A stretch of DNA of 64,000 nt, taken from Owenia fusiformis (taxonomy: Eukaryota > Annelida > Polychaeta > Sabellida > Oweniidae). The notes under the pieces are model-generated. The model was not told where the DNA came from. It searched no databases and saw nothing but the letters and a program-made list of their open reading frames with translations. Below are positions 1 through 14,407 of the stretch, one piece after another. Numbering within the stretch: position 1 is the stretch's first letter; every line of letters starts with the position of its first letter. The position numbers and the translations under genes were made by a program. The DNA lies in contig CAIIXF020000012.1 of assembly GCA_903813345.2 (NCBI GenBank), positions 33,366,572 through 33,430,571 on the forward strand, written 5' to 3'.

Positions 1-360
1 TCATTCTCCTAATGTAGTATGATAATGTTTTTAACAAGGCTTTGTTGGTGTGTAAAATATTGAGATTTATGGGCATCACTTTTGAGTTGTGAGTTGTATG
101 TGTTGTATCATCCATTTCTAGCATTCTACCATTTTGTCATACTTATCCATAAGCGACTGAATAGATGTAAGAGGTTTATTGTACACCAATTCTGTTAGCT
201 GTTCCCATACGTGGTAGTCACAGACATTGGCATTGGGTGATCTGGGGGCCAGTGATAAGGGGAATAAATCTAGGCACATTCTCATTTGAATATTTGATTG
301 TCTTGCGGGATCTGTGGCTTGTTATTTAAATCTCACGTAAGTTCTCTCATATATTTTCAG
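1..360 (+). other. Intron of the RILP-like gene (3' part)
   Basis: This is non-coding sequence leading to the acceptor TATATTTTCAG at 350-360. I see no gene or repeat in it. Confidence 0.6.
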
Positions 361-3300
361 CATCAGTCCCAACTTGAGAGAATAGCGAAAGTCAACGCAG
401 AATTACGACGCAAGTGCAATATCACACGTTCCCAGGCCTGTCATCTGATTGGTGAAAAGGTTGACCTTGAGACAGCTCTTCAGGACAAAGAGAAGCAGAT
501 TGTTTTGATCAAGGATACTTTGAGATGTCATGGAAGTCTCGAGTCCGATTCTCCAACTTCCCCAACATCGCCTGTAAGTATTCGATAAAATTACATAATG
601 AACACTTGAACACTTTTCAAATAAACTTGTTATTATATTGTGGTTATGCAAGGTAGTTATAGAATTTAGAAAATACAATGCATTGTAAATTATACTGTAA
701 CTTACTTGTCATGATTCATAAGTGTCTTGTCATGATTTACATGTGTCTTGTCATGATTAAGATGTGTCTTGTCATGATTAACATGTGTCTTGTCATGATT
801 CACATGTGTCTTGTCATGATTCACATGTGTCTTGTCATGATTTACATGTGTCTTGTCATGATTCACATGTGTCTTGTCATGATTTACATGTGTCTTCAAT
901 GTCTTGTAATTTTCTTGAATCATAGACAGCGGAAGAGATTGAAGAGAAGCTGAAAGACCTGGAAGACAAGTTGGTGATCGACAAGAAAGACCCGAATCGA
1001 CCCCGATACACACTGAATGAACTGCGAGATGTTCTTTTGGAGAGAAATGAGTTGAAGACCAAGTTGATTGAGGTCGAGGAGGAACTGGAGTATTACAAGC
1101 CAAGGTATGCGTACTAAACTTTCATGTTATCATATTATCTTTCATATGGGTATGTACATCATGAAGATTTGACTGTGGTTAAATGTGGGGCTTTCTTTTT
1201 GGTTACAATGATTTTTTTTGGGGTGAGTTGTTTTTCATAAACTAGGGACTTTCATTTAGGATGATTTCATATAGGGGTATTATTTTCTTTTGTTTTTAAT
1301 AATTCTTGGAGTAGATCAAATTCATTCTTAAGTTATATTTATTTATGATTTTTTGATAGTTTGTTATACCTCATTTTTAAGCTTTCTTGGTGTACAACGA
1401 ATTATTTTAATTTTTTGATCGCTATAGAAACAATAATTTTGTTTGGTTTTAGTTACAGATTAAGCCACAGGCTTGTGATGTTAAAATATACGTTTAGCAT
1501 TGCAACCTTGAACACAACAATTAGCACACATATGGTTTAGGTTATTAGCCTAGACACATTAATTTATCAAGCATTATTTCTGCTAAGCATACATATTAAC
1601 TGTATTGGCCTTATGATATAATATTTTACGGGATTTTAATGGAATTTTAATGATGTCATTGCAATTAATGCATATATAGCTGTTGTGAAAGTGCTAGACT
1701 TAACAATATTGCATAGTTAGTTAAATATTAAAGTTTTATGTAATTTTTGAAAAATAAAGTAAAACATGTCATTCTGCATGGATCACATGAAATACTCAGT
1801 GTTCTCCCCAGGTTTTTTTTCTCAAATAGGTGCAAAATTCTCAATTTTCAATGTATGGTGAAAATTGGACAAAATGTGTTAGTTTTTTATCATTTTTATC
1901 ATTTTGAAATGGGTGCAAATAAATTTACAGGGAAATGCAAACCTGTTTTAAAAATTTCAAATGGATGCAGTTTTCATATGTTTCAATGCTGGGGAGATTA
2001 CTGCTTGTGAATTCCCATATATGTGAGTATATGATAGCTCCAAAATCATTTATAGTCTCATCTACCCTCACAATTCGCACATTGTCTAAATCTTGGAGTT
2101 GAAAAATTGAGTAATGTTAACAAATGATAGATTTGGAGTGATGGTGTCTGATCATCAACACTAGTGGAATAACGAAGATAGTTTCATTATGGGGAGGGGG
2201 TAAATGTTGGTTTTGTGAGCAAATAGTGATATTTTTTTTAATATTCAAGTGACATTAATCGACATTTAAAATTCGGAAAGATGAGTGGAGGGGGGGGGCA
2301 AACCATAATGAAATAACTTGAAATTTACATGTCTGTTGATAAGAACAAAACTGCCAAGATTTATCGATCATGGAGTTCTCATACTTACACATTTGTGGGA
2401 GTTTGCTACTGATGGTGGGAATTTAACATGAAAACCACTTTCATTTGTACATGAGTACAACATATATTGAACAACATTTCAAAGGAGGTTGATTTGGGAC
2501 CAATGTACTGTAGCTTCAGTAATGGTGCATGATGGTTCAAGGTCTCTTGTGTCTCATTCCAGAATCCAGGTCTATTCAAAGTTGTGAATTCATCAACAGT
2601 TCATTGTATCATTGACAAATAGTACTACTTATTTATGACATGGAATTAGTATATCAGTTTTGAATTATGGTGTATCATTGTGATGATTGGTAATATATTG
2701 TTGTAATTAATGTTACGGTTAAACTAATCCCAAAGGGTATATTTTTCACCAAGGTGTACGTATAAATGATGAGGTGATAAATGATGAGGTGATCTGGCCT
2801 CTATAAATGTTACCAAAAAAGGATCAAATATAAGTGAAATGAATTATTTTGTCATTTAATCTTTTTATCCACCACCACTCTTTGTGGATAGTGTTTGGTG
2901 GTTTGTGCTTGGAGTTCAGTTGTTGGTGTTTGGTGTCTGATAAATAGCAGATGGTGACATTTTGCATGTTAATGCCTTGTCTTTTGGAGTTTTTGGTTGG
3001 TTGGTTGGTTGTTATCAGTGGTTTGACACTTTATGATCATATTCGTTATCAGGGCACTTAAATTTCTTTTTTTCCAAAACATTGATTTCACACTTACAGT
3101 TAATGCAACACCTTTGTCAACTTGGGACCTATTGTATTTATCTGTAAAATTCTACTTCATAGTGGGCTACACTGTTTTTATAAGTTCAAGTTTGAATGAT
3201 ATGAAATGATGTGGTATGATATGATATGATATGATATGATATGAAGCTTATGAGATTATATAGTGTAGGATTCAGTATGGACTGAATGGGGTGGTAACTT

Positions 3301-6300
3301 ACATGGTCATAGCCAGGTTATGAAATTATGTGAGGCAAACCTCAATAGGTGAGGCAAATATTGTGTTGAGGCAATATAAAACCATCAATTTGACATTCAT
3401 GGTTTCTATTGAAAAATATGATTCTGCCTTAAATGCCTCATGCCTGGCTGCGTCCATGCCTTATATGGGATGATATATACAGTGAAACCTGGAAAGTGGA
3501 ACACCTCTAAAAGTGGAACACCTCTGTTAATGGACCTCGTTTCGGAGTCACAAGACCAACTGACTTTATGATAAATAAACCTCTATAAGTGGAACACCTC
3601 TAGAAGTGGAGCACTTTTCAGAGTCTCAAGACAAACTGACTTAATGTTAAATGAACCTTTATAAGTAGAACACCTCCCAAGTGGAACACTTTTTAGAGGT
3701 ACCAAAGGTGTTCCACTTAGACAGGTTTTACTGTACTGTATAGAGAGATTTATCACTAATATTTGTTGTTGTTTTTTATATTATTATGAAGACCGTGGTA
3801 AGAATCAACATTCTTATTGTGAATGGTCGGCTACTGCATGAAAAACATGGAAATCCAGGCTTACTTTTTCATCTTTTTACTTGATTTTCATATTTGCTTG
3901 TCTTTTAACTATTACATTGGTTAACAAAAATATTGATTTTTAATTAATTTCAATTTTTCAAGATTTGATGTTTAGAATCTTAAAATTTTAGAAAATCTTG
4001 AAATGATTTAGATAATCATATTATATGCCTGGATCATCCTTATTATATTGTGTCAACATAAATCCTCCTTTGGTTTTACACATACTGGTCATGTGACCAT
4101 ATCTGACCAATCATATCTGGCAGATTTGATCACATGACCTAAATGTCTATTTTGTTACCTGATTGGTGAACTGAAAAACCAATGTGAAAGAATTCACACA
4201 GGAAGTTTAAACTACCATAGAAAACTGGCTGTTTGATCTATAGAAAAGTAATACCCCCTCTTTAAGTATGGTAACCAAAATTCCATATTCGTCAGCGTAT
4301 TAAAGTGTGTTACTAGTTGCCATACGTTTTGTGGGGAGTGTTAAGTAATGATGTTGATAATCTTTCTATCAAAAGATATTGAATCAATTTAGATTGTGCG
4401 AGTGCATAATCCTTTGCTTACAGTAATTCTTTGCTGAAAGCATAATGTCACATGTGTGCATTAAAAATTATATAAATTAATGGTAGATGCTTTGGGGTAT
4501 AAATAGAATTAATGGTTCATTTGACTCCATTACTTAAGTTTTATGAGAAAAATTATTGTATGTTACTGGAAATATACTGAAAGCATTTGAGTCAACAAAT
4601 GTTGGCTATAATTTAAATAAATATGTCTATCACGTTTGAAATGGCAAAATACCTGCATAAAGAACAACAGATATTTCAAATAAACACTGCCCTCTTTAAA
4701 TGCTACAAAAAAGAATGAGGGTTTCCTGGCCGGCCAATATATGAGGGTTGGCTCCAAGGATCGAAACTCGATATTTTCCAACAATGAAAACGTTGAAATT
4801 ATAACCGACTATAAATTCAAAATAAACAGTTAAAAAGATTTGAACCAAAATCTCAATCATTTCTTGTGATTTCTTCAAGATTCACGACACGATGTATCAT
4901 GACATGCCCATATATGGGACAGAATATCGATGTTGCACTCTGGGAGCCAATCCTCCTTGATATGAGGGTATACTGGTGCCATGGGCTGTATCTGTATATT
5001 CCCTGGTTCCTTGGCCAATATATCTTTGTTCTTTGGTTTATTTGAAATGTATTGAAAATGAAATCAGCAAGGAATAGTGTAAACAAGCATTTAAATCTGT
5101 ATATAATGTTTAAGATCATTTTATACTTTAAAATAGAACTACATTCAATAAAAATTTCAAGAGAAAATCCAGCAATGAAATGATAAAATTAATGAAAACA
5201 TATTTGTCTGTTAATAATCGAATATATAGGAGCGTTAATCAATTTCTTAACAATTCATAAACCAAAGGAGTATTATAATGACACAAATCCTGCTACTTAA
5301 TTTTAATTTTGTAATAATATAAATATTTAATTTGTAGGCGTTGCTTCGGTCATCCTCTTGCTTTTGCGTGTATACCACAATTTGTTTATTTATGGGTGCT
5401 TTATCATTTTGTGGGTTGGTTTTTATAGTTATAAGGGCTTAATAGGGGCTCTTTCATTGATATATTTTAGGTGACCTATCCTATATTTGAATTAACTTCA
5501 AAGAAGTAATTAGGTCACATACTGAAAATCAATTCGAGTCATTCAATTTTTTCTTTAGACAATTTTTTAACAATATATAAAATTGATGCCCCTAGGGGCT
5601 TGTATACCTCTTGACATGTTACATTTTCAAAATCATTTGATATTTAGAAGTTATAGAGTGTCCAAAACCTGTGCATTAAGAATTCAAGTGAACTTGTCTT
5701 CAAATTTGTACTTTTTGAACTAAAAGTGACATGGCACCTTGAATGCTAAATATAGTCACATATATGAGCACACATTATATGATTTTTGTTTTTAAGTACC
5801 GAATTTGACATCTTGAATTTGTTTCGTAATTTCTCTCCTTTGAAAATATTCTTCATATTTTGTTTTAAATTAACACCAAAGTCAGTATAAGGGTAAAAAT
5901 TAGATTAATAATAGCAAATTCTGAAATGAGAAATATCTTGGATGTGTTATTTTAGGAGAATTTTTGGTTTTGATGGTGATATATATATTTGTAAATGTCA
6001 AATTGATATTAATTTTCATGATAAGTATTGAATAATTCAGACCCAGTATTTCCATCCATTTATATGCTTTACATGTTGTATTCAAGTTATATACTTAATG
6101 AGATTGTGCAATTAAACTTCTGTCTAATAAATTAAAACTAGCAATTCAGTATAAATCTGTATTAAAAGTCTGTATAGAGTTCAGTTTTTGTGTTGCCACC
6201 CCATCCCTCCTCTTGATTTCTATGGAAACATGCTTTGAATGTTACATTATATTTGGGTTGGCTTGACAATTATAATACATGTTTGTGTATTGTTTAATAA

Positions 6301-9300
6301 ATATTAATTTTTGTTTTTAGAATTTAAAACCCTATTTGGATGCATGTTTGACAATATTTTGACTAAATAGATTATCTATATATAAAAATTATTTTGTTAA
6401 CAATTTATGATAGAGTGAACCATAAAATGAAATAGTTATCACGATAAAAACAAAAAATAGTTGCCATGGCAACTGTGGATTGCTATGTTAATATGGGTTG
6501 CTATGTAACAGTGGGTTGCTAGGTAACTGATATGTGTTTGTGTGTCTGTTGCTAGGTCTGAGGATCCTCCTGTACAGGGCCCAATCAACAAGGAGCCTGA
6601 TGACAAACTTTACCCAGGAATGAAGAGAGACTCTGGCATTCGCAAATTGTAAGTAATGTATATCAGAATCATCTCAAAAAGGTCAAGGTCATTTTTAAGT
6701 AATGTTTATGTCAAGGTCACATTTTGAGAATCAAATATATTACCCAACCTCAACCTCACCGCAAAGAAAATAGTAGAAATAGCCTAAACTCAAAATATTA
6801 TAAAATAATGTGCTCAGCACTACCATGACAGTTTTTATTAAAATATATTAGTTGACCCATTATTTTTTAATTCAAACTTCATCATAATTTCTTTTAGTTT
6901 AATCACATTGTCATATCATACAGTCTGGTTTCCCATCTTGCACGTCAAAGGGTGAAACATCGAGACAATCCAAGAAATTTCAATGGAATTGCTTGCAGCT
7001 TCTTGCTCAAATCTTATATTATTTATAAAAAGTGTGGGCCCATATAAGCTTCAAAAACCCACTAGTCAATCATTTACTGGCTTTGTCAAAGTGAAACTGC
7101 CTGTTAGTTTAGTTATTTGACCTAAATGGACATATCACCTTGTAAATATTTTTGGGGGAGGCATGGGGGTAAACTCCCATTATCAACGCCATATTTTAAG
7201 AACTACCATCAAAGTGACACTTGATTATTGATTTCAAGAACAGAACAGAACTAAAATTTTGGGAAGGAATTTTTTCAAACTTTCTTTAAATAATGTTAAA
7301 ATTCTGTCTTCAGTTGCATGGTTATCTATGACTTTTAGCATTTTTTGATAAAGGAATGAGATTAAGGACTCAGTAGACAGTGCAAAGTGTGCTGCTGGTG
7401 AAACAACATTTAGCACAGGAACCCTACGAACAAGATTTATTTCATTTATTGCAAAAAGAGTTTTTTGACAGAGATACATGTATGATGAAACATGAAAAAA
7501 ACATGAATTTCATTAGTAAAGATGATTTTAAAAAATGGTTGATGAGTTGCAACTTATACTTCATATGTACTTGTACAAGATATATTTCTGAATCATTACA
7601 TTGCAAAGATTTTGTTGAAACATAAAAAACGTGAATTTCCTAAGTATTTCTAAAGATGATTTTGCAAATGTTTAATGAGTTGCAACATGTACTTGTTGGA
7701 CGCATCAATAATACTAAATGTTCAATTTAAAGCTTTCAAAGGATTTTGGAAAAGCTTAATGAATAACGCATTTGACATGAAAGGTGATGGAACTATAGCA
7801 TGATGATTGGGGTATTCAATTGTAATTTGTACAAATGTGGCAGTTTTTTTGTTTGTTTTTTATTCAGCAGTAATATTACATACACTTAATACAATATTCT
7901 AACAGCTTGATATCCTTTTGGATATATAAAACATTTAATTACAATAGTTTGTTATTATGAAATAATGGCTTGTTCACTATACTACTTCTTGCTGAATCTT
8001 ATAAAAAACTAAATTTGAATAAGTTCATGTATTATATCAAAAAACTTGGCCACAATAGAAAAGTTTGTTTTTTAAGTAATAAATTGCAATTTAAATATAA
8101 AAAATCAGATTTTAATTACATGAGAGGCTGGAAAACATAAGCTTCTCTAAAAACATTTTGTACCTCTTACCTCATAATATTGAATACCCTTAAATTATTA
8201 TGATGTTGTTAGTGTGCTTAACTCTATCTCTTTCTCTAAATGTTCTCTGAAAATTTCTTTTCTTCTCAGCGAAATATGTTGTGTTTGTATGAAGCTTGCG
8301 TCTTGAACATTTTCTGCTTTGTATGTAAAATTTGTCATATTTGTGTCAAGCTTGTATCTAATGTATCAGTTATATTTTGTTCATCATATGTATTAGAATC
8401 ATAAGCTCTTAAGCATCTAATGTTTGATGTGTTGTTTTGCGCAACCACATTTTCCAATTTTTTACAATAAGGATGTACATGTATATTTGGTTAAATTGTC
8501 TCATTTTCACATGGGCCTATGCAATCGCCCATCTCTGTCTAACCTTCTTTGAACAATTGATCAATTAATGCCTTCGTATCATAACTAAAAAAGGTATGTT
8601 ATTGTCATCAGTTTTTTTCACCATGTGAGATAATCAAATGGTGCCATTTTTCAACATTTTTGTGTTGTTACACTCTTACTATCTTCTTTTGGCTTTATTC
8701 TTTCAGTGTACAATGTTTTCCTTCAATGTGAATGAAAACTATATTTAGTCTCAATTCAAGGACTTTAGATATGATTGTGTACAAAGTCTTCCTTAAATGT
8801 GCATGAAAACTATCTCTAGTGTCAATTCAAGAACTTTTCATACAAACATAAGATTGTTTGATTTTCAGACTTTATTTCTCATGATTTCTGTCGCTCAACT
8901 TTAAGTTGCTAATGAAAATCCAAGTTAAGACTTCTCAAAGAAGGAAAAAGTCACACAAATCACTACATCAATCAAAAACATTTCTAGCAGCATCTCATTC
9001 ACAATACTTTTGCTACAGATCTTAGAAGCGCTTATAATATGCAGATGCTTTCATCAGATGAATTTAATCTTGTTATGGAACAAAGGAACACTTTTTGGAA
9101 AGATTATATAAATTCTGTGTCCAGATCATTTAACATGTTTAACCAGTTGAATATCAGGCTCTAAAAAGGGTGCATTTTTCTGTTTTTGCAATTTTTAAAC
9201 ATTTTACAATCAGATATGTGACGAGGTCAAATAGAGTTTCTCTGTGTTCAATTGACATTAAAAATGATGTAGCAAATTTGTAGGTGAAACTTTATATCTG

Positions 9301-9416
9301 TCTTGTTTGAAATTTATTTTCCTTTTGTTTTCAGCTTCCAGTTTATTTTTGGTGATGGTCAAAATGACACGAGGCAACGGAAACACAGTACACAAGAGCG
9401 CAACCTACCACGATGA
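361..9416 (+). CDS. RILP-like protein (RILPL1/2 family), 3' part of the gene, four coding exons
   Basis: The coding exons are 361-573, 926-1104, 6556-6648 and 9335-9416. All have GT/AG borders and join in frame to give the last 188 residues, ending at TGA 9414-9416. Exon 1 is coiled coil (LERIAKVNAELRRK). Exon 2 carries the RH2 block with RPRYTLNELRDVLLERNELK, which is nearly the signature of vertebrate RILPL1 and RILPL2. Exons 3-4 hold the family's SGIRKLF motif (SGIKRLF in RILPL1). In vertebrates RH2 binds LRRK2-phosphorylated Rab8/Rab10, and the proteins act in ciliary and lysosomal transport; the same role here is inferred. The N-terminal RH1 exons lie upstream of the window. The tail after SGIRKLF is only about 25 residues, shorter than in RILPL1 and different in sequence. 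I cannot choose between RILPL1 and RILPL2, so I give no symbol. Confidence 0.85.
705..893 (+). repeat. 21-bp minisatellite, 9 copies, in a short RILP-like intron
   Basis: Nine head-to-tail 21-bp units (CTTGTCATGATTYACATGTGT) differ by only a few bases. They fill more than half of the 352-bp intron and stop 32 bp before the exon at 926. The array is open in several frames on both strands, which creates long spurious ORFs. Confidence 0.95.
1797..2003 (-). mobile_element. Short MITE, CAGTG…CTCCCCAG family (hAT-like)
   Basis: The left end is CAGTGTTCTCCCCAGG and the right end is GCTGGGGAGATTACTG, which are inverted repeats. The interior, read in reverse complement, has the same 'GTGAAAATGAGAATTTTGCACC'-type words as the element at 50063-50259. 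The CAGTG terminus suggests hAT, but I found no clean 8-bp target duplication. Confidence 0.7.
3196..3244 (+). repeat. ATGAT microsatellite
   Basis: Imperfect, then perfect, copies of the pentamer ATGAT. Confidence 0.85.
3480..3733. mobile_element. TA-flanked MITE (CAGTRAAACCTG ends)
   Basis: The left end is CAGTGAAACCTGGAAAGTGG and the right end in reverse complement is CAGTAAAACCTGTCTAAGTG. TA lies on both sides (3478-3479 and 3734-3735), as expected for Tc1/mariner-type insertion. The interior repeats AGTGGAACACCTCT several times. The element at 58977-59132 has the same termini. Confidence 0.8.
6649..9334 (+). other. 2.7-kb intron of the RILP-like gene
   Basis: The intron runs from the GTAAGT donor at 6649 to the CCTTTTGTTTTCAG acceptor at 9334. 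It is AT-rich and I see no gene or clear element in it. Confidence 0.65.
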
Positions 9417-12400
9417 CATCATCATACAACATCTGAGAGTCTCCTTTCAACATTCGCCAAATCAGTCTTGTATGCTGCCACCTATAAGGACTTCTAGGAA
9501 CTAACAAAAGAAGCTCTGTAATGTTTGCGAGAAACTAATATGTGGCGTGTCATGAAATAATGCACAGTTGTAAAATCCTGTTATATCTAGGGATATTCAC
9601 ATTCGATTCAATGGAAAATGTATTTTAGTAATAATTAGCATTGAAATTGACAATGACGCTTATGTGTGCTCAGCGCTTGCTTCTGCTTATGATATACTCC
9701 AATGTTACCAGGAAAGGTTCACTTTGACATAATTGTCATTTTCAGCATGGTAATCTCTTTTACTTTTAAATGATCAGCTCAAAGTTTGTAATGGTAGGGT
9801 TGAATGCATATATGTTCAATGCACAATAATTTGTCTAAAATTATACAGACAAGCCATATATGGTATCACCACCTTATTGACCAATTAGACCAATTTTGTG
9901 GCATTTGGATCTGAGGTAATGTACATATCTATGATCCATGATGTGTTCAGCCACTGAATTAAGAATAGTCCAATTGAATTACTTGTACATTGTTCTTAAT
10001 GCTTTGTTTGTTCTGTCACAATTTACTTTGTGATGTCACCATTTACTTTATGACACCACAATTGACTCTATTTATCGACGCATTTGCTTTCCTACAAATG
10101 TAACATTATACTCAAATATTACATCAGGTATTATATAACAATGTTAAAATTCATGTAAAATAAAAAAAAACATTAAAATGGAAATATCTTTGCAGTGGAA
10201 AATATTATTGAACAAGGTTTTGTTTGTATTTGTTTTATATTTATTATTTTATAGACAAAATAACTGAACAACCCCGAGTTGCATTTTTATTTAGAAACTC
10301 AAACAAGTTCAAACATTTACATATTTTTATTTATTTATTAGCTGTTTAACACTCGACCAGTGTTTTTAGTACTTATTATTAAATTTCTCAGTTTAATAAC
10401 ATTAAGGATGTTTTGAAAAGGTAAACAAGAAAATTTCATTTTTTTGTTGGCATATTTCAGCTCAAAACATTGTAACAACGACATTAAATGGTATTGTATT
10501 GTAAGAATCTGACAAATAACACAAATTTTTCGGTGTTATTTCAAGAAGTAATATTTTATGAATTTTATTTCTTAAAACAAAGGTTATACATATGTTAGAT
10601 ATCACTTTAGTTATATTAATATTATTCACTGTAACAATTGTCACTTAACTGTAACAACTGTCACAAGGTCATAAGGATTCCTCGCATACTGCACTGGTCA
10701 AATTTGAATTGCCATTTTATTTACTGATGAGTGTAGATTTGGAATAGAATATGCAGCTCCTATTTCGTTATCCTGCATATAGGTTTCATGAAATATTATA
10801 CCAAGTGCAATGTAATAAAATCAAAATCAGGTTTTAGTAGTAAACTTAAGGATGTTCCCTGGAGCATTATAGTATTTTGTTATGGGGTATTCTTAAATAT
10901 TGTTATCTAAGATCATAAAGTATGACTACTGGGTTTTAGGATAAATAATAGCTGTGACCTTGGCCTGCGGCTATTAGTTCTTCTAGACCCAGTACAAATG
11001 TACAAATGGTTTATCTAACTTAAACCTCACACCCCAGAATGCACTCTTCTTTGTTACATCTGTACATTCTTTCAAATAAACTACACTCCATTCTTTTGTG
11101 ATGCTATCTAAGTGGGGTTTAAATCACAATAACATGTGTTTAAAGGCCTTTTCATAGCCAATTGCCCCTAAAGTGTCATTTTTGATAAAAGAGAATGTGG
11201 CCCATCCCCAATAAAAAAAATTGATCCAATAAAAATTTTGGATCAGTATCCAACATTTTTAGCTATGTCCAGGGGACATCCTTTAAGTGTAATGTAGTAG
11301 TAGAATAAATGTACACCTAACCCTAGTCATATTATCTTGCATAATACTGTACCAATTTGATATAAATGATGGTTGGATACAGGTTTTACACACTGAGTGC
11401 TGTATGAAACACTGCATCCTCATTGCAAACCCAAGCACTCATTGTAAACACTCATTGCATCCCCATGCACTCAGTGTAAACACTCGTCGTTTTGTTGAAA
11501 TAGCAAATACTAAAGGCATTAGTAGTGCACAGCTGTGTATTTTAAAATGTATTGTGGAGTAATCGAATTATACAGCCATATCACATTCAGTGTATTATAT
11601 ATAAATTATATATATATAAGATATATGAGTATATATTATATATAAAGTGAAACTAAAAGAGAGTGGCAGAAATTATATTAAGAATTAGAAAATTTAATTA
11701 TTATATTTTGGTTGTGATTCTACCAGCTTTCACATGTCGATTTTAAATTTTTCTGACTTTTAATATTTAAGGGGTCTTGTGTTAGATAATATAATTTTAT
11801 GTTGCTGAACTTTATTACATTTGCATTATTTTTGAAGAATAGAGTTGTCATGGATACCCAATTTTTTTAACTGTTCTGAAAGTTGAATTTTGTGTTCTCT
11901 GAAATACTTAAGAGGCTATAGTAAGTTGTCTACATATGAGCCAAATAGGCAATTTAAACTGGATATATATTTCTTAAATTACACTCGAATGTTCAATCTT
12001 TTTTGGGGTCAAGCCATATTTATTAATGATCTCAGTAAATCTAAAGAATTAAAATCCAAAAATTCAGTTCTATGACATTTCAAGTATTGAGATCCTAGTC
12101 AGCCCCATGTATTGAAAGCAAGGCCCTTTAACTTTAAAGAACATATTTTAATCCAGGTCGATTTTATGTTCATTTGATGATCATGCTATACATACAATAC
12201 ATACATTGTATTTGCTCTGTGTAAAATATAATGCATATGAAAATATATTGGTACCACATGAACATGTACTGTATATACTCGTGAAATATTGTATCATACA
12301 GATTACACTCCCCTCCAAAATGTTGGCTATCCTGACGTCCTTTGGGATAGCCTTATACTGTTTGAATTTTGCAGGTGGTTAAACAGGGTAGTCAGTGATA

Positions 12401-14407
12401 CCAAACTTTTATGGGGGAGTGTTTCATAATAATTATGAATATTGTACAGTGGAAAAAGGAAGGTGTAAAAAATCTCAATTTAACTTATCTATTAAGTAGC
12501 TGATTCCTGGACAGAATATCAATGAATAATATAGAAATAAAAAATACATGTATTTGAAATTATCCATTTTTGAATTCTTTGAACACAGAGAGAATTTTAG
12601 TTGAGCTTTTGCAATCATTTGTGACTCTCCAGCACAGATTTCTTGTAGGTTTTATCTAATAGAAACATAAACGTCAAGATGACATCTATAAAGTTGCTAA
12701 AAGAAAATTTTTGAATAAAAAGGGATAAATTTATCATAAATCAGTAAAAAAAACTGTTTGAGTATAGAAATATATCAAAGTTATTAGAACTCAAACAATT
12801 TGTTTGTTACAACACATTGACATACTGCATTTATTAAGCACATAGGCCTATATTGTACAACATACATCACTATATTTGCTTGGATAATAGCCATGATAAA
12901 TAATGCCACAATAAATGATTCTGGACACCATGTATATGTTTTGTTTTTATCAAGGGGCAACCTGAGATTTTATTTTTACAAGCTCTTAAAAATGCAACAA
13001 TGAAAGCATATTAGAATGGTTTTGGGATGTACAGGATGTCCATGGCGTATTGTAACTGTAAAGAAGATCCTTGGACACCCTGTATATTGTTTTTATCAAG
13101 GTGCAACCCGAGTTCTTATTCTCACAAACTCTTGGGTATTAAACTATCAAGAATGAAGTTGTATTAGAATGATTTTAGATGTACAGAGTGTCTACAAAGT
13201 CTACAATTTACCCAGACTTTGCATGAAATTGTAAAGTCATTATGGACACCCTGTATATTGTATCAACTACAAGCGATTACTTTTAAATTTTAATATTAAA
13301 CTTTTAGTATTCTAGCTTATATAAGACATTTATAAGACATTTAAGAATATATGCATGGTATTCCAAAAATAGGGTGTCCAAGAATAAAATTTTATTTATC
13401 GCATTTTCTTCTATTTCTGAATACCCTATATAAAGTGTGTGCAACTAATGCTTTAAATGTGCTGAAAGGAAATTCTTAGATGTTGTTGTATCCTGATTAT
13501 AGTTACTATGGTAACGTATTTTGTTTAATTATCAAACGTTATGTCATTGATCAATACGCATTTCTGGAGTTTAATTTTTTTCCTTAAAAGAGAGCTTCAT
13601 CTTCACTCTTTAACCAAATTAGATTACTATTGTTGGATAAAAATTCAGCTAAATGAAATCATTGTTTTAAATTTCAAATCTAGGCCTATAAAAAAATATT
13701 ACGTTATAGTACAAACAGCCAATCCCATTACATTACTGACATGACATGAGTAATAGTATTGAGATTTTGCATTCATAGTAATGAAAATAGAAATCTATTT
13801 CTATGGTATTGTATTTTTTCGTTAACTGCATGAAATTATCAAAAGTGAATTTTTACTACAGTAAAAGTATTCCATGAGAAAAATGTTATGAAGATCGCAT
13901 GATTGTATTCCTTGCAAATGTTCTCTAAAGTTTGAATGAACCATGTGCTGTACAATGAACCATTGCTATACAATTTAGAGTATCAGCCTCGTACCTAATT
14001 ACCCTGTTACTTGCTCTTTGTATTTGTTTTTTCTCTATTTCTCAGTTTAAGACCTGATCAAAATGACATTTTTCTCATTGGTTATATTGCTTTTTCAGCA
14101 AACCACCAATTGAAAATCTGAATAATTCTCAATTTACATTTTTCTGAACGGAATATTTGAGGTATGTGTATGATTTGTGAATCTTGTTTGTGAAATAAAG
14201 TATTTGACATGAATGGAAAACATGATTCTTGTTTTGATAAACTATGAGACCAAACGGTATTTCTAGTTTTGAAACTGCACTTTTGCAGATCTAGCCCCAT
14301 AACATTTTTGAAAATATCTAAGACGACCCCAAAACTGGGAATACAATTTTTTATTCCAATGTCTCTCTGATATTTCCTGCTTATCATGAAAGGCATGCGT
14401 AATGGAG
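9417..14407 (+). other. 3' UTR of the RILP-like gene and AT-rich intergenic DNA
   Basis: After the stop codon the sequence is non-coding. Possible poly(A) signals AATAAA occur at 10159, 10814 and 11304; I cannot say which is used. AT-rich sequence with TATATA runs lies near 11590-11650, and short direct repeats at 12923-13242. I see no gene. Confidence 0.5.
12923..13242 (+). repeat. Two diverged direct repeats of about 150-170 bp
   Basis: Units beginning GGACACCMTGTATAT start at about 12923 and 13073, with a third partial start at 13243. They share TTGTTTTTATCAAGG and TTAGAATGRTTTT. They are probably remnants of an element whose ends carry GGACACCCTGTA, the terminus also seen at 26988-27433. 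Confidence 0.6.

Larger units (their letters stand above)
1105..6555 (+). other. 5.45-kb intron of the RILP-like gene
   Basis: The intron runs from the GTATGC donor at 1105 to the GCTAG acceptor at 6555. It contains a hAT-like MITE (1797-2003), an ATGAT microsatellite (about 3196-3244) and a TA-flanked MITE (3480-3733). I see no coding sequence in the rest. Confidence 0.7.

Noticed and set aside
705-893. CRISPR array
   Set aside because: The units are contiguous with no unique spacers, and this is animal DNA with introns.
702-1103. 133-codon minus-strand open frame
   Set aside because: It is mostly the 21-bp minisatellite (DKTHVNH units) plus the antisense of the RILP-like RH2 exon.
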